NCBI RefSeq assembly: GCF_030518195.1
Contig: NZ_JAULSC010000021.1
Location: 1-64,000 of the forward strand
DNA: 64,000 bases
Reading direction: 5' to 3'
Source: Nocardioides cremeus
GTDB taxonomy: Bacteria > Actinomycetota > Actinomycetes > Propionibacteriales > Nocardioidaceae
Part shown: one piece after another, positions 15,995-24,371 of the stretch
Numbering within the stretch: position 1 is the first letter of the stretch
Layout of the letters: the number at the start of each line of letters is the position of its first letter
Translations under genes and position numbers: made by a program
Notes under the pieces: generated by a model
Database searches by the model: none
The model's input: only the letters and a program-made list of their open reading frames with translations
What the model was told of the DNA's origin: nothing

Positions 15995-16765
15995 ATGGCC
16001 CCAGCCGTCACCGGGGACGCGCCGGAGACGGTCGCGCCCCCGACCACCGGTCGCACCCGCCGGCTGCCCCGCGGCCTGACCGACGAGCTCGGCCTGCCGG
16101 TGCACTGGACGATGCCGATCCGGGTGGACGAGTGGCTCGGCGGCGGCACCACCCCCACCGAGCACCTGCAGTCCGCGTGGTGCGGGCGCCCGTGCCTGCG
16201 CGCTGCGTCGCCCTCCTGGTACGACGTCGTGCTGACCACCGTCTACGCCAGCCACTTCCTGGTGGGGCTGAGCCTGGCCGCGGTGCTGTGGGTGCGCGAC
16301 CGCGCCGCCTGGGTGCAGTGGATGCGGCGCTACCTGATGATCTGCTTCGGGGCCCTGGTCGTCTACGTCCTCTACCCGATGGCCCCGCCGTGGATGGCCG
16401 CGCGCGAGGGCCTGGTGGGCGAGGTCACCCGGCTCACCGGCCGGGGCTGGGACGACCTGGGCATCGGCCGTCTCGACCTGTTCCTGCAGGGCGTGGGCAA
16501 CCCCGTGGCCGCGATGCCGTCCCTGCACGCCGGGATCGCCTTCCTGGTCGCCGTGCACGCGGTGCAGCGGCTGCGCTCGCCCTGGCGGTGGCTGCTGCTG
16601 GCCTACCCGGCCCTGATGAGCCTGGCACTGGTCTACTTCGCCGAGCACTACGTCGTCGACATCGTGGCCGGGGCCGTCCTGGCGCTGGCCGTAGTGGCCG
16701 TCGCCGGCCTCTGGGAGCGGCAGCCGGGTGTGGGGCCCGGGCAGGTGGGTACCGTCCGGGGGTGA
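15995..16765 (+). CDS. PAP2 superfamily membrane phosphatase / inositolphosphotransferase-like
   Basis: This 256-residue integral membrane protein of the PAP2 family has about five helices after a ~70-residue cytoplasmic N-terminus. Catalytic motifs are present: MPSLHAG (P-S-x-H) and HYVVDIVAG (H-x3-D), plus Arg/Lys upstream. The layout, with an aromatic YDVVLTTVYASHFLVG helix and YPMAPPWM, resembles the AUR1/inositolphosphotransferase branch common in actinobacteria, which transfers or hydrolyses lipid-linked phosphate groups. The stop overlaps the start of the lipoprotein gene by 4 nt (GTGA), so the two are coupled. Confidence 0.82.
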   Translation: MAPAVTGDAPETVAPPTTGRTRRLPRGLTDELGLPVHWTMPIRVDEWLGGGTTPTEHLQSAWCGRPCLRAASPSWYDVVLTTVYASHFLVGLSLAAVLWVRDRAAWVQWMRRYLMICFGALVVYVLYPMAPPWMAAREGLVGEVTRLTGRGWDDLGIGRLDLFLQGVGNPVAAMPSLHAGIAFLVAVHAVQRLRSPWRWLLLAYPALMSLALVYFAEHYVVDIVAGAVLALAVVAVAGLWERQPGVGPGQVGTVRG

Positions 16766-17460
16766 AGCCACGTCCGCGCACCGCGCCCGCCTCCCTCGCC
16801 CTGCTCGCCGTCCTCGCTGTCGGCGGCCTGGCCGCCTGCGGGGGCGACGACGCCGACACCGGCTCCGCAGCCGAGTCGCCGTCGGCCCCCTCCCAGGACA
16901 GCCCCGAGGACGGCTCCGAGGACTCCTCCGATGACACCGCGACCGAGGACGGCACCCAGGAGGTCAGCACCGACCAGGTGCGGCTGCGCCTCCCGGAGGA
17001 CTGGGAGAGCCTCGAGGCCCAGGAGGCGCTGGCCGAGGCCGACGGCGAGGACGGCGCGCTCGCTCCGATCGCCGAGCGGCTCGGGGTGCCGCCCGCGCAG
17101 CTCGAGGCCACCCTGCAGAACGTCGACCTGGTCGCGGTCGCCGGCGGCGGCGCCCAGGGCGGGGTGCTGACCAACGTCAACGTGCTGCACCAGCCGGGCG
17201 AGCTGCCCGAGGAGCAGCAGTTCGCCCAGCAGCTCGAGCAGTTCGCCGACGCCACGGGCGAGGTGACCACCGTCGACTCGGCGGTCGGCGACGTGCTGCG
17301 CGCCGACTACGAGCTCGACATCAACGGCACCGCGGGCCAGTTCGTGGTGCTGCTGGCCCAGGTGGGCGACGACGTCGTCACCATCACCGTGACCTCCGCC
17401 GACGCCGACGACGCGGCCGAGGTCGCCGACCTGGTCGTCGACTCCCTCGAGGAGGCCTGA
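16762..17460 (+). CDS. Putative lipoprotein, unknown function
   Basis: This 232-residue protein has a lipoprotein signal peptide (VGGLAACGG, lipobox Cys about 26). A long Ser/Asp/Glu-rich linker (about 30-72) follows, then a globular domain of about 150 residues with alternating strands and helices (VRLRLPEDWE, LVAVAGGGAQGG, VITVTSADADDAAEVADL). The fold resembles small PsbP/LpqN-type actinobacterial lipoproteins, but I cannot assign a family firmly. GTG 16762 overlaps the PAP2 stop codon and is preceded by CCGGGG. Confidence 0.75.
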   Translation: MKPRPRTAPASLALLAVLAVGGLAACGGDDADTGSAAESPSAPSQDSPEDGSEDSSDDTATEDGTQEVSTDQVRLRLPEDWESLEAQEALAEADGEDGALAPIAERLGVPPAQLEATLQNVDLVAVAGGGAQGGVLTNVNVLHQPGELPEEQQFAQQLEQFADATGEVTTVDSAVGDVLRADYELDINGTAGQFVVLLAQVGDDVVTITVTSADADDAAEVADLVVDSLEEA

Positions 17461-17482
17461 GCCACCCGCCGTACGCCGAGCC

Positions 17483-18073
17483 TCAGGCGCCGGCCATCCG
17501 CAGCGCCAGGTCGCGGTAGTGGGCGGCGACCTGCTCGGGCGTCCAGCCGGCGTCGTCGCGGTACCAGCGCGCCACGTCGATGCCCAGCGACAGCAGCGCG
17601 GTGGCGGTCATCGCCGGGTCGGGGGTGGCCAGCACCCCGGCGGCCACGCCCCGCTCGATCACGTCGCGCACGACCGCGTCGATGCGCCGGCGCAGGTCCA
17701 TGATCTCGTCGAGGTGCTCGGGGCTCAACGCGGCCATCTCGTAGTTGATGATCCGCGCGGTGGTGTGGGTCAGGGCGTGGTGGCGCACGAACTCCTCGAC
17801 CAGCCGGGTCAGCTGCCCGACGGGGCCGGTCTCGTCGGCGACCGCGGCCTCGACCAGCGCCAGGGTGCGCAGGTGGCCCTCCCGGGAGATCTGGTGCAGC
17901 AGCTCCTCCTTGGAGCGGTGGTGCACGTAGAGCGCGGCCGGACTCATCCCCGCGCCGGCCGCGATGTCGCGGGTGGTGGTGCCGTGGAATCCGCGGGCCG
18001 CGAACGAGGCCACCGCCGCCTCGAGCAGGCGCTCGCGCGCGTCGGTGGTGGAGGGTTGACGAGCGGCGGCCAT
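17483..18073 (-). CDS. TetR/AcrR family transcriptional regulator
   Basis: This 196-residue repressor has an N-terminal TetR helix-turn-helix (about residues 10-57: ARERLLEAAVASFAARGFHG, TTTRDIAAGAGMSPAALYVH) and an all-helical ligand domain. It is divergent from the first short-chain dehydrogenase gene, with 59 bp between starts. That gap contains the dyad TAAGC-AAGC-GCTTA, so it very probably controls itself and the catabolic island downstream. The likely inducer is an acyl-CoA from the pathway, as for related actinobacterial regulators, but this is inference. Confidence 0.88.
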   Translation of the reverse strand: MAAARQPSTTDARERLLEAAVASFAARGFHGTTTRDIAAGAGMSPAALYVHHRSKEELLHQISREGHLRTLALVEAAVADETGPVGQLTRLVEEFVRHHALTHTTARIINYEMAALSPEHLDEIMDLRRRIDAVVRDVIERGVAAGVLATPDPAMTATALLSLGIDVARWYRDDAGWTPEQVAAHYRDLALRMAGA

Positions 18074-18083
18074 GGCGTCAGAG

Positions 18084-18099
18084 TAAGCAAGCGCTTAGT
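18084..18099. promoter_or_regulatory. Candidate TetR operator in the divergent intergenic region
   Basis: TAAGCAAGCGCTTA at 18084-18097 is an inverted repeat (TAAGC, 4 nt, GCTTA) around the 8-bp palindrome AAGCGCTT. A copy of GTCAGAG flanks it on each side. Read as AGCAAGCGCTTAGT it matches, from memory, nine of ten fixed positions of the mycobacterial KstR2 consensus AnCAAGnnCTTGnT. It lies 10 nt from the TetR start and 33 nt from the dehydrogenase start. Confidence 0.7.
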
Positions 18100-18132
18100 C
18101 AGAGCGCAACGACCCACTCGAGAGGGAGCACC

Positions 18133-18885
18133 ATGCAGGGACTCAAGGGCCGCACCGCCGTCGTGACCGGCGCCAGCCGCGGGATCGGCCTGGGCATAGC
18201 CCAGCGACTCGTCGACGAGGGGGCGCGCGTCGTGCTGACCGCCCGCAAGCCCGAGGCCCTCGAGGAGGCCGTGAGCGCCCTGGGTGGTCCCGACGTGGCC
18301 CTCGCCGTGGCCGGCAAGGCCGACGACCCCGCTCACCGCGAGGAGGTCGTGACCCGCGCCGTCGAGACCTTCGGCAGCCTCGACCTGCTGGTCAACAACG
18401 CCGGCATCAACCCCGCCTACGGCCCCCTCGTCGACCTCGACCTCGACGCCGCGCGCAAGATCGTCGAGGTCAACGCCATCGGCGCGCTGGCCTGGGTGCA
18501 GGCCGCGCACCGCGCCTGGATGGGTGAGCACGGCGGTTCGGTCGTCAACATCTCCTCGGTCAGCGGCGTCAAGCCCGCCCCGGGCATCTCGATGTACGGC
18601 GCCAGCAAGGCCATGATGATCTCGCTGACCGAGTCGCTGGCCGTCGAGCTCGGCCCGACCATCCGCGTCAACGCCGTCGCCCCGGCTGTGGTCAAGACCC
18701 AGTTCGCCACGGCGCTCTACGAGGGCCGCGAGGACGAGGTGTCCTCGCAGTACCCCCTCAAGCGCCTCGGCGTGCCTGAGGACGTCGCCGGCGCGGTCGC
18801 CTTCCTGCTGTCCCAGGACGCCGACTGGGTCACCGGCCAGACCCTGCTCATCGACGGCGGCGTCACCCTCACCGGCGGCGTGTGA
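18133..18885 (+). CDS. Short-chain dehydrogenase/reductase (FabG-like)
   Basis: This classical SDR has 250 residues, with the NAD(P)-binding TGASRGIG at 12-19, NNAG at 88-91, catalytic Ser near 142 and YGASK (Tyr155, Lys159). The tail GQTLLIDGGVTLTGG is typical of the family. It interconverts an alcohol and a ketone on an unknown, probably CoA-linked, substrate. It is the first gene after the TetR operator and has GAGAGGGAG upstream of ATG 18133. The second SDR gene begins at its stop codon. Confidence 0.88.
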   Translation: MQGLKGRTAVVTGASRGIGLGIAQRLVDEGARVVLTARKPEALEEAVSALGGPDVALAVAGKADDPAHREEVVTRAVETFGSLDLLVNNAGINPAYGPLVDLDLDAARKIVEVNAIGALAWVQAAHRAWMGEHGGSVVNISSVSGVKPAPGISMYGASKAMMISLTESLAVELGPTIRVNAVAPAVVKTQFATALYEGREDEVSSQYPLKRLGVPEDVAGAVAFLLSQDADWVTGQTLLIDGGVTLTGGV

Positions 18886-19706
18886 TGACCGGCCACGAGG
18901 CGCTGGCCGGCCGCGGCGCGGTCGTCACCGGCGCCGCCGGCGGCATCGGTCGCGCGCTGGCCACCCGCCTGGTCGCCGAGGGCGCCCGGGTCGTGGTCAA
19001 CGACCTCGACGCCGACGCCGTACGCCGCACGGCCGAGGAGATCGGCGCCGTCGCCGTGCCCGGCGACTGCTCCTCCGACGCGGGCGTGCGCGCCCTGGTC
19101 GAGGAGGCCACGGCCGAGCTCGGCCGCATCGACGTCTACCTGGCCAACGCCGGCATCGACGGGGCCGGCGGCCCCGACAGCCTGCAGGCGCCCGACGACG
19201 TGTGGGAGCGGGTCGTCGACGTCAACGTGATGGCCCACGTGCGCGCCGCCCGGCTGCTGGTGCCCGAGTGGGTCGCCTCCGCCGAGGCCGGCGGCGAGGG
19301 CGGTCGGTTCGTGGTGACCGCCTCGGCCGCGGGACTGCTGACGATGATCGGCAGCGCGCCGTACTCGGTGACCAAGCACGCCGCGGTCGGCTTCGCCGAG
19401 TGGCTCTCGGTGACCTACGGCCACCGCGGCGTCACCGTGCAGGCGATCTGCCCGCAGGGCGTGCGCACCCGGATGCTCGAGGAGGCCGGCCCGCTGCAGG
19501 AGCTGCTCTCCCACGACGAGGCGCTGGCCCCCGAGACCGTCGCCGGCTGCTGGGTCGACGCCTTGGCCGACGACCGCTTCCTGGTGCTGCCGCACCCCGA
19601 GGTCGCCGCCTACTACGCCGCCCGGGCCACCGACACCGACCGCTGGCTGGGCGGGATGCGCCGGCTGCAGGCCAAGCTCGACGAGCACCTGGCGGGCCCC
19701 GCGTGA
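18885..19706 (+). CDS. Short-chain dehydrogenase/reductase, second of the pair
   Basis: This 273-residue SDR has TGAAGGIG at 15-22, ANAG around 89, a Ser in VTASAAG and the catalytic YSVTKH. ATG 18885 overlaps the preceding stop (TGATG); an in-frame GTG one codon earlier is possible. It lacks the usual FabG ending and instead has a C-terminal extension of about 50 residues (DRWLGGMRRLQAKLDEHL). A different partner or substrate from the first SDR is therefore likely. The kinase gene overlaps its stop by 4 nt. Confidence 0.87.
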   Translation: MTGHEALAGRGAVVTGAAGGIGRALATRLVAEGARVVVNDLDADAVRRTAEEIGAVAVPGDCSSDAGVRALVEEATAELGRIDVYLANAGIDGAGGPDSLQAPDDVWERVVDVNVMAHVRAARLLVPEWVASAEAGGEGGRFVVTASAAGLLTMIGSAPYSVTKHAAVGFAEWLSVTYGHRGVTVQAICPQGVRTRMLEEAGPLQELLSHDEALAPETVAGCWVDALADDRFLVLPHPEVAAYYAARATDTDRWLGGMRRLQAKLDEHLAGPA

Positions 19707-20767
19707 GCGGCGCCCTGCCCGGCCTCGACCTGGTCGCGGTCCAGGCCTGGTACGACGCGCAGCGTCCCGGCGAGATGCCGGGCGCCGACGCCCTCGAGGC
19801 GCGGCTGCTGACGGGCGGGCGCTCCAACCTCACCTACGCGCTGCACGTGCGCGAGGACTCCTCGCGGCGCTGGGTGCTGCGCCGGCCCCCGCTGGGCCAC
19901 GTGCAGGCCACCGCCCACGACATGGGCCGTGAGTACCGGGTGATGGACGCCCTGGCCGACACCGCGGTGCCGGTCCCGGCGATGCACGCGCACTGCGCCG
20001 ACGACGCCGTGCTCGGCGCGCCGTTCTACCTGATGGAGGTCGTCGACGGGGTGGCGCTGCGCCGCGCCGAGGAGATCGAGCCCCTGGGTCCCGAGCGCAC
20101 CCGGGCGCTGGTCGGGCGGATGGTCGAGGTGCTCGCCGACCTGCACGCCGTCGACCCCGACGCGGTCGGCCTGGGCGACCTCGGTCGCCCGGCCGGCTTC
20201 CTGGAGCGCCAGGTGCGCCGCTGGGGCCGCCAGCTCGAGGGCTCGCGCAGCCGCGACCTGCCCGACGCCGACCTGCTGCTCGAGCGCCTGGCCGCCCACG
20301 TGCCGCCCGACGCCGCGCCCGCCGTGGTGCACGGCGACTACCGCCTCGACAACCTGCTCGTCGACCCCGACCACCCGCGGCCGGTGCGCGCGGTCGTCGA
20401 CTGGGAGATGGCCACGCTGGGCGACCCGCTCACCGACCTGGCGCTGCTGGTCGTCTACGACCGGCTCGCGGGCCTGGTCGCCGGGTCCGGCGCCTCGGTC
20501 GCCGACGCCGGGCTCGCCGACGTCTCCACCGCCCCCGGCTACCCGTCGGCCGACGACCAGCTCGCGGCGTACGCCGCCGCCTCGGGGCGCGACCTGGGCC
20601 CGATGGACTTCCACCTCGGCCTGGCCCACCTCAAGCTCGCCGTCATCCTCGAGGGCATCCACTACCGCCACGCCCACGGCCAGACCGTGGGCGAGGGCTT
20701 CGACGCCATCGGCGAGGCGGTGCCGCCGCTGCTGGCGGCCGGGCTCGCCGCCACCTCGCACCTCTGA
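19703..20767 (+). CDS. APH-type phosphotransferase, homologous to the kinase domain of ACAD10/ACAD11
   Basis: This 354-residue protein has the aminoglycoside phosphotransferase/choline kinase fold. An N-lobe with TGGRSNLTYAL and WVLRRPP leads to the catalytic loop HGDYRLDN at 210-217 (Asp212, Asn217), and the metal motif DWEMATLGDPLTDLA starts at 233. The exact style of these two motifs is that of the kinase domain fused to acyl-CoA dehydrogenase in eukaryotic ACAD10/ACAD11. Here the next gene, 29 nt away, is an ACAD11-like dehydrogenase. Antibiotic resistance is unlikely. A role in phosphorylating a hydroxyacyl-CoA is inferred. GTG 19703 overlaps the SDR stop (GTGA). Confidence 0.85.
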   Translation: MSGALPGLDLVAVQAWYDAQRPGEMPGADALEARLLTGGRSNLTYALHVREDSSRRWVLRRPPLGHVQATAHDMGREYRVMDALADTAVPVPAMHAHCADDAVLGAPFYLMEVVDGVALRRAEEIEPLGPERTRALVGRMVEVLADLHAVDPDAVGLGDLGRPAGFLERQVRRWGRQLEGSRSRDLPDADLLLERLAAHVPPDAAPAVVHGDYRLDNLLVDPDHPRPVRAVVDWEMATLGDPLTDLALLVVYDRLAGLVAGSGASVADAGLADVSTAPGYPSADDQLAAYAAASGRDLGPMDFHLGLAHLKLAVILEGIHYRHAHGQTVGEGFDAIGEAVPPLLAAGLAATSHL

Positions 20768-20796
20768 CCCGACCCGACCCCCTGGAGGGACCCACC

Positions 20797-22035
20797 ATGG
20801 ACTTCGCCTTCGACGCCCGTACGCAGGAGCTGCGCGAGAGCCTGCTCGACTTCATGGACACCCACGTCCACCCCAACGAGAAGGTCTTCGCCGACCAGCT
20901 CGCCGGCCTCGACGACCGCTGGGCCTGGTCGACCGCTCCGGTGCTGCAGGAGCTGCGCGCCGAGGCCCGCAGCCGCGGGCTGTGGAACCTCTTCCTGCCG
21001 GTCGGGCACTACGGCGACCTGGGCGCCGGGCTGACCAACCTGCAGTACGCCCCGCTCGCCGAGATCACCGGCCGCGCCGGCCACCTGGCCCCGGCCGCCC
21101 TCAACTGCGCCGCGCCCGACACCGGCAACATGGAGGTGCTGGCGATGTTCGGCACCCCCGAGCAGCAGGAGCGCTGGCTGCGCCCGCTGATGGAGGGGCA
21201 GATCCGCTCGGCCTTCGCGATGACCGAGCCCGACGTGGCCTCCTCCGATGCCACCAACATCGAGACCTCGATCGTGCGCGACGGCGACGAGTACGTCATC
21301 AACGGGCGCAAGTGGTGGATCACCGGCGCGATGAACCCGCAGTGCGAGGTCTTCATCGTGATGGGCAAGACCGACCCCAGCGCCTCGCGGCACCGTCAGC
21401 AGAGCCAGATCCTGGTGCCGCGTGACACCCCGGGCCTGACCGTGGTGCGCCCGATGCACGTGATGGGCTACGACGACCACGAGCACGGCGGCCACGCCGA
21501 GCTGCGCTTCGAGGACGTGCGGGTGCCGGTCTCGAACCTGATCGGCGAGGAGGGCGGCGGCTTCGGCGTCGCCCAGGCCCGGCTCGGCCCCGGCCGCATC
21601 CACCACTGCATGCGCGCCATCGGCGTCGCCGAGAAGGCCATCGAGCTGATGTGCACCCGCGCCGACTCGCGGGTCGCCTTCGGCCGCGCCATCTCCGAGC
21701 AGGGCGTGGTGCGCGACTGGATCGCGGAGTCGCGGGTGCGTCTCGAGCAGCTGCGCCTGCTGGTGCTCAAGACCGCCTGGCTGATGGACGACGTGGGTGC
21801 CCGCGGCGCCCACACCGAGATCCAGGCGATCAAGATCGCCACGCCGAAGACGGTGCAGTGGATCCTCGACAAGGCCATCCAGGTGCATGGCGCCGGCGGC
21901 CTCTCCCAGGACTTCCCGCTGGCCAACGCCTACGCCTCGATCCGCACGCTGCGCTTCGCCGACGGCCCCGACGAGGTGCACAAGAACGCCCTGGCCAAGG
22001 CCGAGATCCGCAAGCAGACGCACGCGACCTCATGA
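20797..22035 (+). CDS. Acyl-CoA dehydrogenase, ACAD10/ACAD11-like
   Basis: This 412-residue acyl-CoA dehydrogenase carries AFAMTEPDVASSDATNI (flavin loop), GRKWWITGAM and the C-terminal HGAGGLSQDFPLA. The loop that normally holds the catalytic Glu reads RFADGPDEVH (from Asp389), the hallmark of the ACAD11/ACAD10 branch (compare LADGPDEVH in the animal protein). Together with the kinase encoded just upstream it recreates the eukaryotic fusion as two polypeptides. Possible chemistry is removal of a phosphorylated hydroxyl and rearrangement to a 2-enoyl-CoA. ATG 20797 follows GGAGGGA. The next gene overlaps by 4 nt. Confidence 0.88.
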   Translation: MDFAFDARTQELRESLLDFMDTHVHPNEKVFADQLAGLDDRWAWSTAPVLQELRAEARSRGLWNLFLPVGHYGDLGAGLTNLQYAPLAEITGRAGHLAPAALNCAAPDTGNMEVLAMFGTPEQQERWLRPLMEGQIRSAFAMTEPDVASSDATNIETSIVRDGDEYVINGRKWWITGAMNPQCEVFIVMGKTDPSASRHRQQSQILVPRDTPGLTVVRPMHVMGYDDHEHGGHAELRFEDVRVPVSNLIGEEGGGFGVAQARLGPGRIHHCMRAIGVAEKAIELMCTRADSRVAFGRAISEQGVVRDWIAESRVRLEQLRLLVLKTAWLMDDVGARGAHTEIQAIKIATPKTVQWILDKAIQVHGAGGLSQDFPLANAYASIRTLRFADGPDEVHKNALAKAEIRKQTHATS

Positions 22036-23225
22036 GCGAGCAGCACCGCAGCGACCTCGAGCAGCGCGTCACCGCCCTGCTCGAGGCCCACGACCCCGCC
22101 ACCACCGGGCGCGCCGAGTTCCTGCGCGCCCGGTGGGACGCCGGCCTGGCCTGGGTGCACTTCCCCGAGGGCCTCGGCGGCCTCGGGCTCCCCCGTGACC
22201 TGCAGGCCCACGTCGACGACCTGCTCGCGGCGGCCGGTGCCCCCGACAACGCCCCTGAGCGCAACGGGATCGGGCTGGGCATGGCCGCGCCGACGATCCT
22301 GGCGCACGGCACCCCCGAGCAGCACGAGCGCTTCCTGCGCCCGCTGTGGCTGGGCGAGGAGATCTGGTGCCAGCTCTTCTCCGAGCCCGGTGCCGGCTCC
22401 GACCTGGCGGCGGTGGCCACCCGCGCGGTGCGCGACGAGCCCTCCGACGAATGGGTCGTCAACGGGCAGAAGGTGTGGACCTCCTCGGCCCACCTGGCCG
22501 ACTTCGCGATCCTGGTCGCGCGCACCGACCCCGACGTGCCCAAGCACGGCGGGCTCAGCTACTTCCTGCTCGGCATGCGCGAGCCGGGCGTCGAGGTGCG
22601 CCCGCTGCGCCAGCTCACCGGCGAGGCCGAGTTCAACGAGGTCTTCCTCACCGACGTGCGGGTCCCCGACGCCCAGCGCCTGGGCGCGGTCGGCGAGGGC
22701 TGGCGCATCGCCAACACCACCCTCAACAGCGAGCGGGTCTCGATCGGCGGCCAGGCCGTCCCGCGCGAGGCCGGGATGGTCGGCAAGGTCGCGGCCGCCT
22801 GGCGTGCCGCACCCGAGCGGCGTACGCACGGGGCGCACCGTCGCCTCCTCGACCTGTGGGTGCAGGCCGAGGCCGCCCGGATCACCGGCAGCCGGGTGCG
22901 CCAGCAGCTGGCCGTCGGTGCCCCCGGGCCCGAGGGGTCGGCCACCAAGCTGGTCTTCGCCCGGCTCGCCCAGGAGCTCTCGGCGCTCGAGGTCGAGCTG
23001 CTCGAGGAGGACGGCCTGCGCTACGACGACTGGACCCTGACCCGGCCCGAGAAGGTCGACTTCACCGGCCGCGACGCGGGCTACCGCTACCTGCGCGCCA
23101 AGGGGAACTCGATCGAGGGCGGCACCTCCGAGATCCTGCGCAACATCATCGCCGAGCGCGTGCTCGGCCTGCCCGGCGAGCCCCGCGTCGACAAGGACGT
23201 GGCGTGGAAGGACCTGCCCCGATGA
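22032..23225 (+). CDS. Acyl-CoA dehydrogenase, alpha-type subunit of a probable heteromer
   Basis: This 397-residue ACAD has QLFSEPGAGSDLAAV (flavin loop), GQKVWTSSAH and the C-terminal NSIEGGTSEILRNIIAERVLG. The loop keeps a Glu (IEGGTSEI), but one residue longer than the canonical YEGT, in the style of FadE-type alpha subunits. It overlaps both neighbours by 4 nt (ATGA), and its partner downstream has a degenerate active site. The pair probably forms a second alpha2beta2 dehydrogenase in this window. Confidence 0.85.
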   Translation: MSEQHRSDLEQRVTALLEAHDPATTGRAEFLRARWDAGLAWVHFPEGLGGLGLPRDLQAHVDDLLAAAGAPDNAPERNGIGLGMAAPTILAHGTPEQHERFLRPLWLGEEIWCQLFSEPGAGSDLAAVATRAVRDEPSDEWVVNGQKVWTSSAHLADFAILVARTDPDVPKHGGLSYFLLGMREPGVEVRPLRQLTGEAEFNEVFLTDVRVPDAQRLGAVGEGWRIANTTLNSERVSIGGQAVPREAGMVGKVAAAWRAAPERRTHGAHRRLLDLWVQAEAARITGSRVRQQLAVGAPGPEGSATKLVFARLAQELSALEVELLEEDGLRYDDWTLTRPEKVDFTGRDAGYRYLRAKGNSIEGGTSEILRNIIAERVLGLPGEPRVDKDVAWKDLPR

Positions 23226-24367
23226 CCGCCCAGCCGATCCCGGCCGCCCCTGACCTCGACCTGCTGCCCAGCGACGTCGAGACCGACCTGCGCCGCTCGG
23301 TGCGCGCGGTGCTCGCCAAGACCTGCCCGACCGAGGCGCTGGTCGCCCTGGCCGACGGCACCGACGAGGTCTCGGGCCCCGCCTGGTCGGCGCTGGCCCA
23401 CGACCTCGGTCTCGCGGCGCTGCTGGTGCCCGAGGAGCACGGCGGCGCCGGGGCCGGGCCCCGCGAGGCCGCGGTGGTCGCCGAGGAGTGCGGTCGCGCC
23501 TGCGCTCCCGTGCCGTTCCTGACCAGCGCCGTGCTGGCCACCAGCCTGCTCGTCCGTCTCGGGGCCGCCGAGCCGCTCGCCCGCCTGGGAGAGGGCACCA
23601 CCGCGGCGCTCGTCGTGCCGGCGGGCACCGGCTCGGCCGGCGCCTGGGCCCGACGGGCCGGTGTCGAGGTCTCCGGCGGCCGCCTGGTCGGCGAGGTGCG
23701 CGGCGTCGTCGGCCTGCCGGCCGACCTGCTGCTGGTCCCCGTCGACGGACCCGACGGCGCGGCGCTGCACCTGGTGCCCGCCGACGCCGACGGGGTGACC
23801 GTCTCCACGCACACCTCCCTCGACGCGACCCGTTCGGTCAGCGACGTCCGCCTCGACCTCGAGGCCGGCACGCCCCTGGCCACCGGCGACCAGGTCACCG
23901 CCGCCCTCGACCACGCCCTGGCCACCGCGGCCGGCGTGCTGGCCGCGGAGCAGGCCGGGCTCGCGGCCTGGTGCCTCGAGCAGACCGTCGCGCACCTCTC
24001 GGAGCGCCGCCAGTTCGGCCGCGTCGTCGGCGGCTTCCAGGCGCTCAAGCACCGACTCGCCGACCTCTACGCCGAGGTCGGCCAGGCCTCCGCCGTCGCG
24101 GCGCACGCGGCCGCGGCGCTGGCCGGCGAGACCGACGTACCGGTCTCGGTCGCGGTCGCCCAGGCGTTCTGCTCCGAGGTCGCCGTGCACGCCGCCGAGG
24201 AGGCCGTACAGCTGCACGGCGGGCTCGGCATGACCTGGGAGAGCCCGGTGCACCTGCGGCTCAAGCGGGCCAAGGCCGACCACGTGCTCCTGGGCAGTCC
24301 CGACGCCCACCGCGACAACCTGGCGCGGCTGGTCGACCTGCCCGCCCCCACCCCCGAGGCAGGATGA
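23222..24367 (+). CDS. Acyl-CoA dehydrogenase, beta-type subunit of a probable heteromer
   Basis: This 381-residue ACAD-fold protein has an Ala/Leu-rich and poorly conserved middle domain; the usual TEPxxGSD flavin motif is not recognisable. The C-terminal domain keeps SERRQFGRVVGGFQALKH and QLHGGLGMTWESP but has no catalytic-Glu loop. This is the pattern of non-catalytic partner subunits in actinobacterial heterotetrameric ACADs. ATG 23222 overlaps the alpha-type stop by 4 nt. The next dehydrogenase gene starts 4 nt after its stop. Confidence 0.83.
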   Translation: MTAQPIPAAPDLDLLPSDVETDLRRSVRAVLAKTCPTEALVALADGTDEVSGPAWSALAHDLGLAALLVPEEHGGAGAGPREAAVVAEECGRACAPVPFLTSAVLATSLLVRLGAAEPLARLGEGTTAALVVPAGTGSAGAWARRAGVEVSGGRLVGEVRGVVGLPADLLLVPVDGPDGAALHLVPADADGVTVSTHTSLDATRSVSDVRLDLEAGTPLATGDQVTAALDHALATAAGVLAAEQAGLAAWCLEQTVAHLSERRQFGRVVGGFQALKHRLADLYAEVGQASAVAAHAAAALAGETDVPVSVAVAQAFCSEVAVHAAEEAVQLHGGLGMTWESPVHLRLKRAKADHVLLGSPDAHRDNLARLVDLPAPTPEAG

Positions 24368-24371
24368 CCCC

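Noticed and set aside
19703..20767. Aminoglycoside resistance gene
   Set aside because: The APH fold is clear, but its motifs and its position between an SDR and an ACAD11-like dehydrogenase fit acyl-CoA metabolism, not drug phosphorylation.
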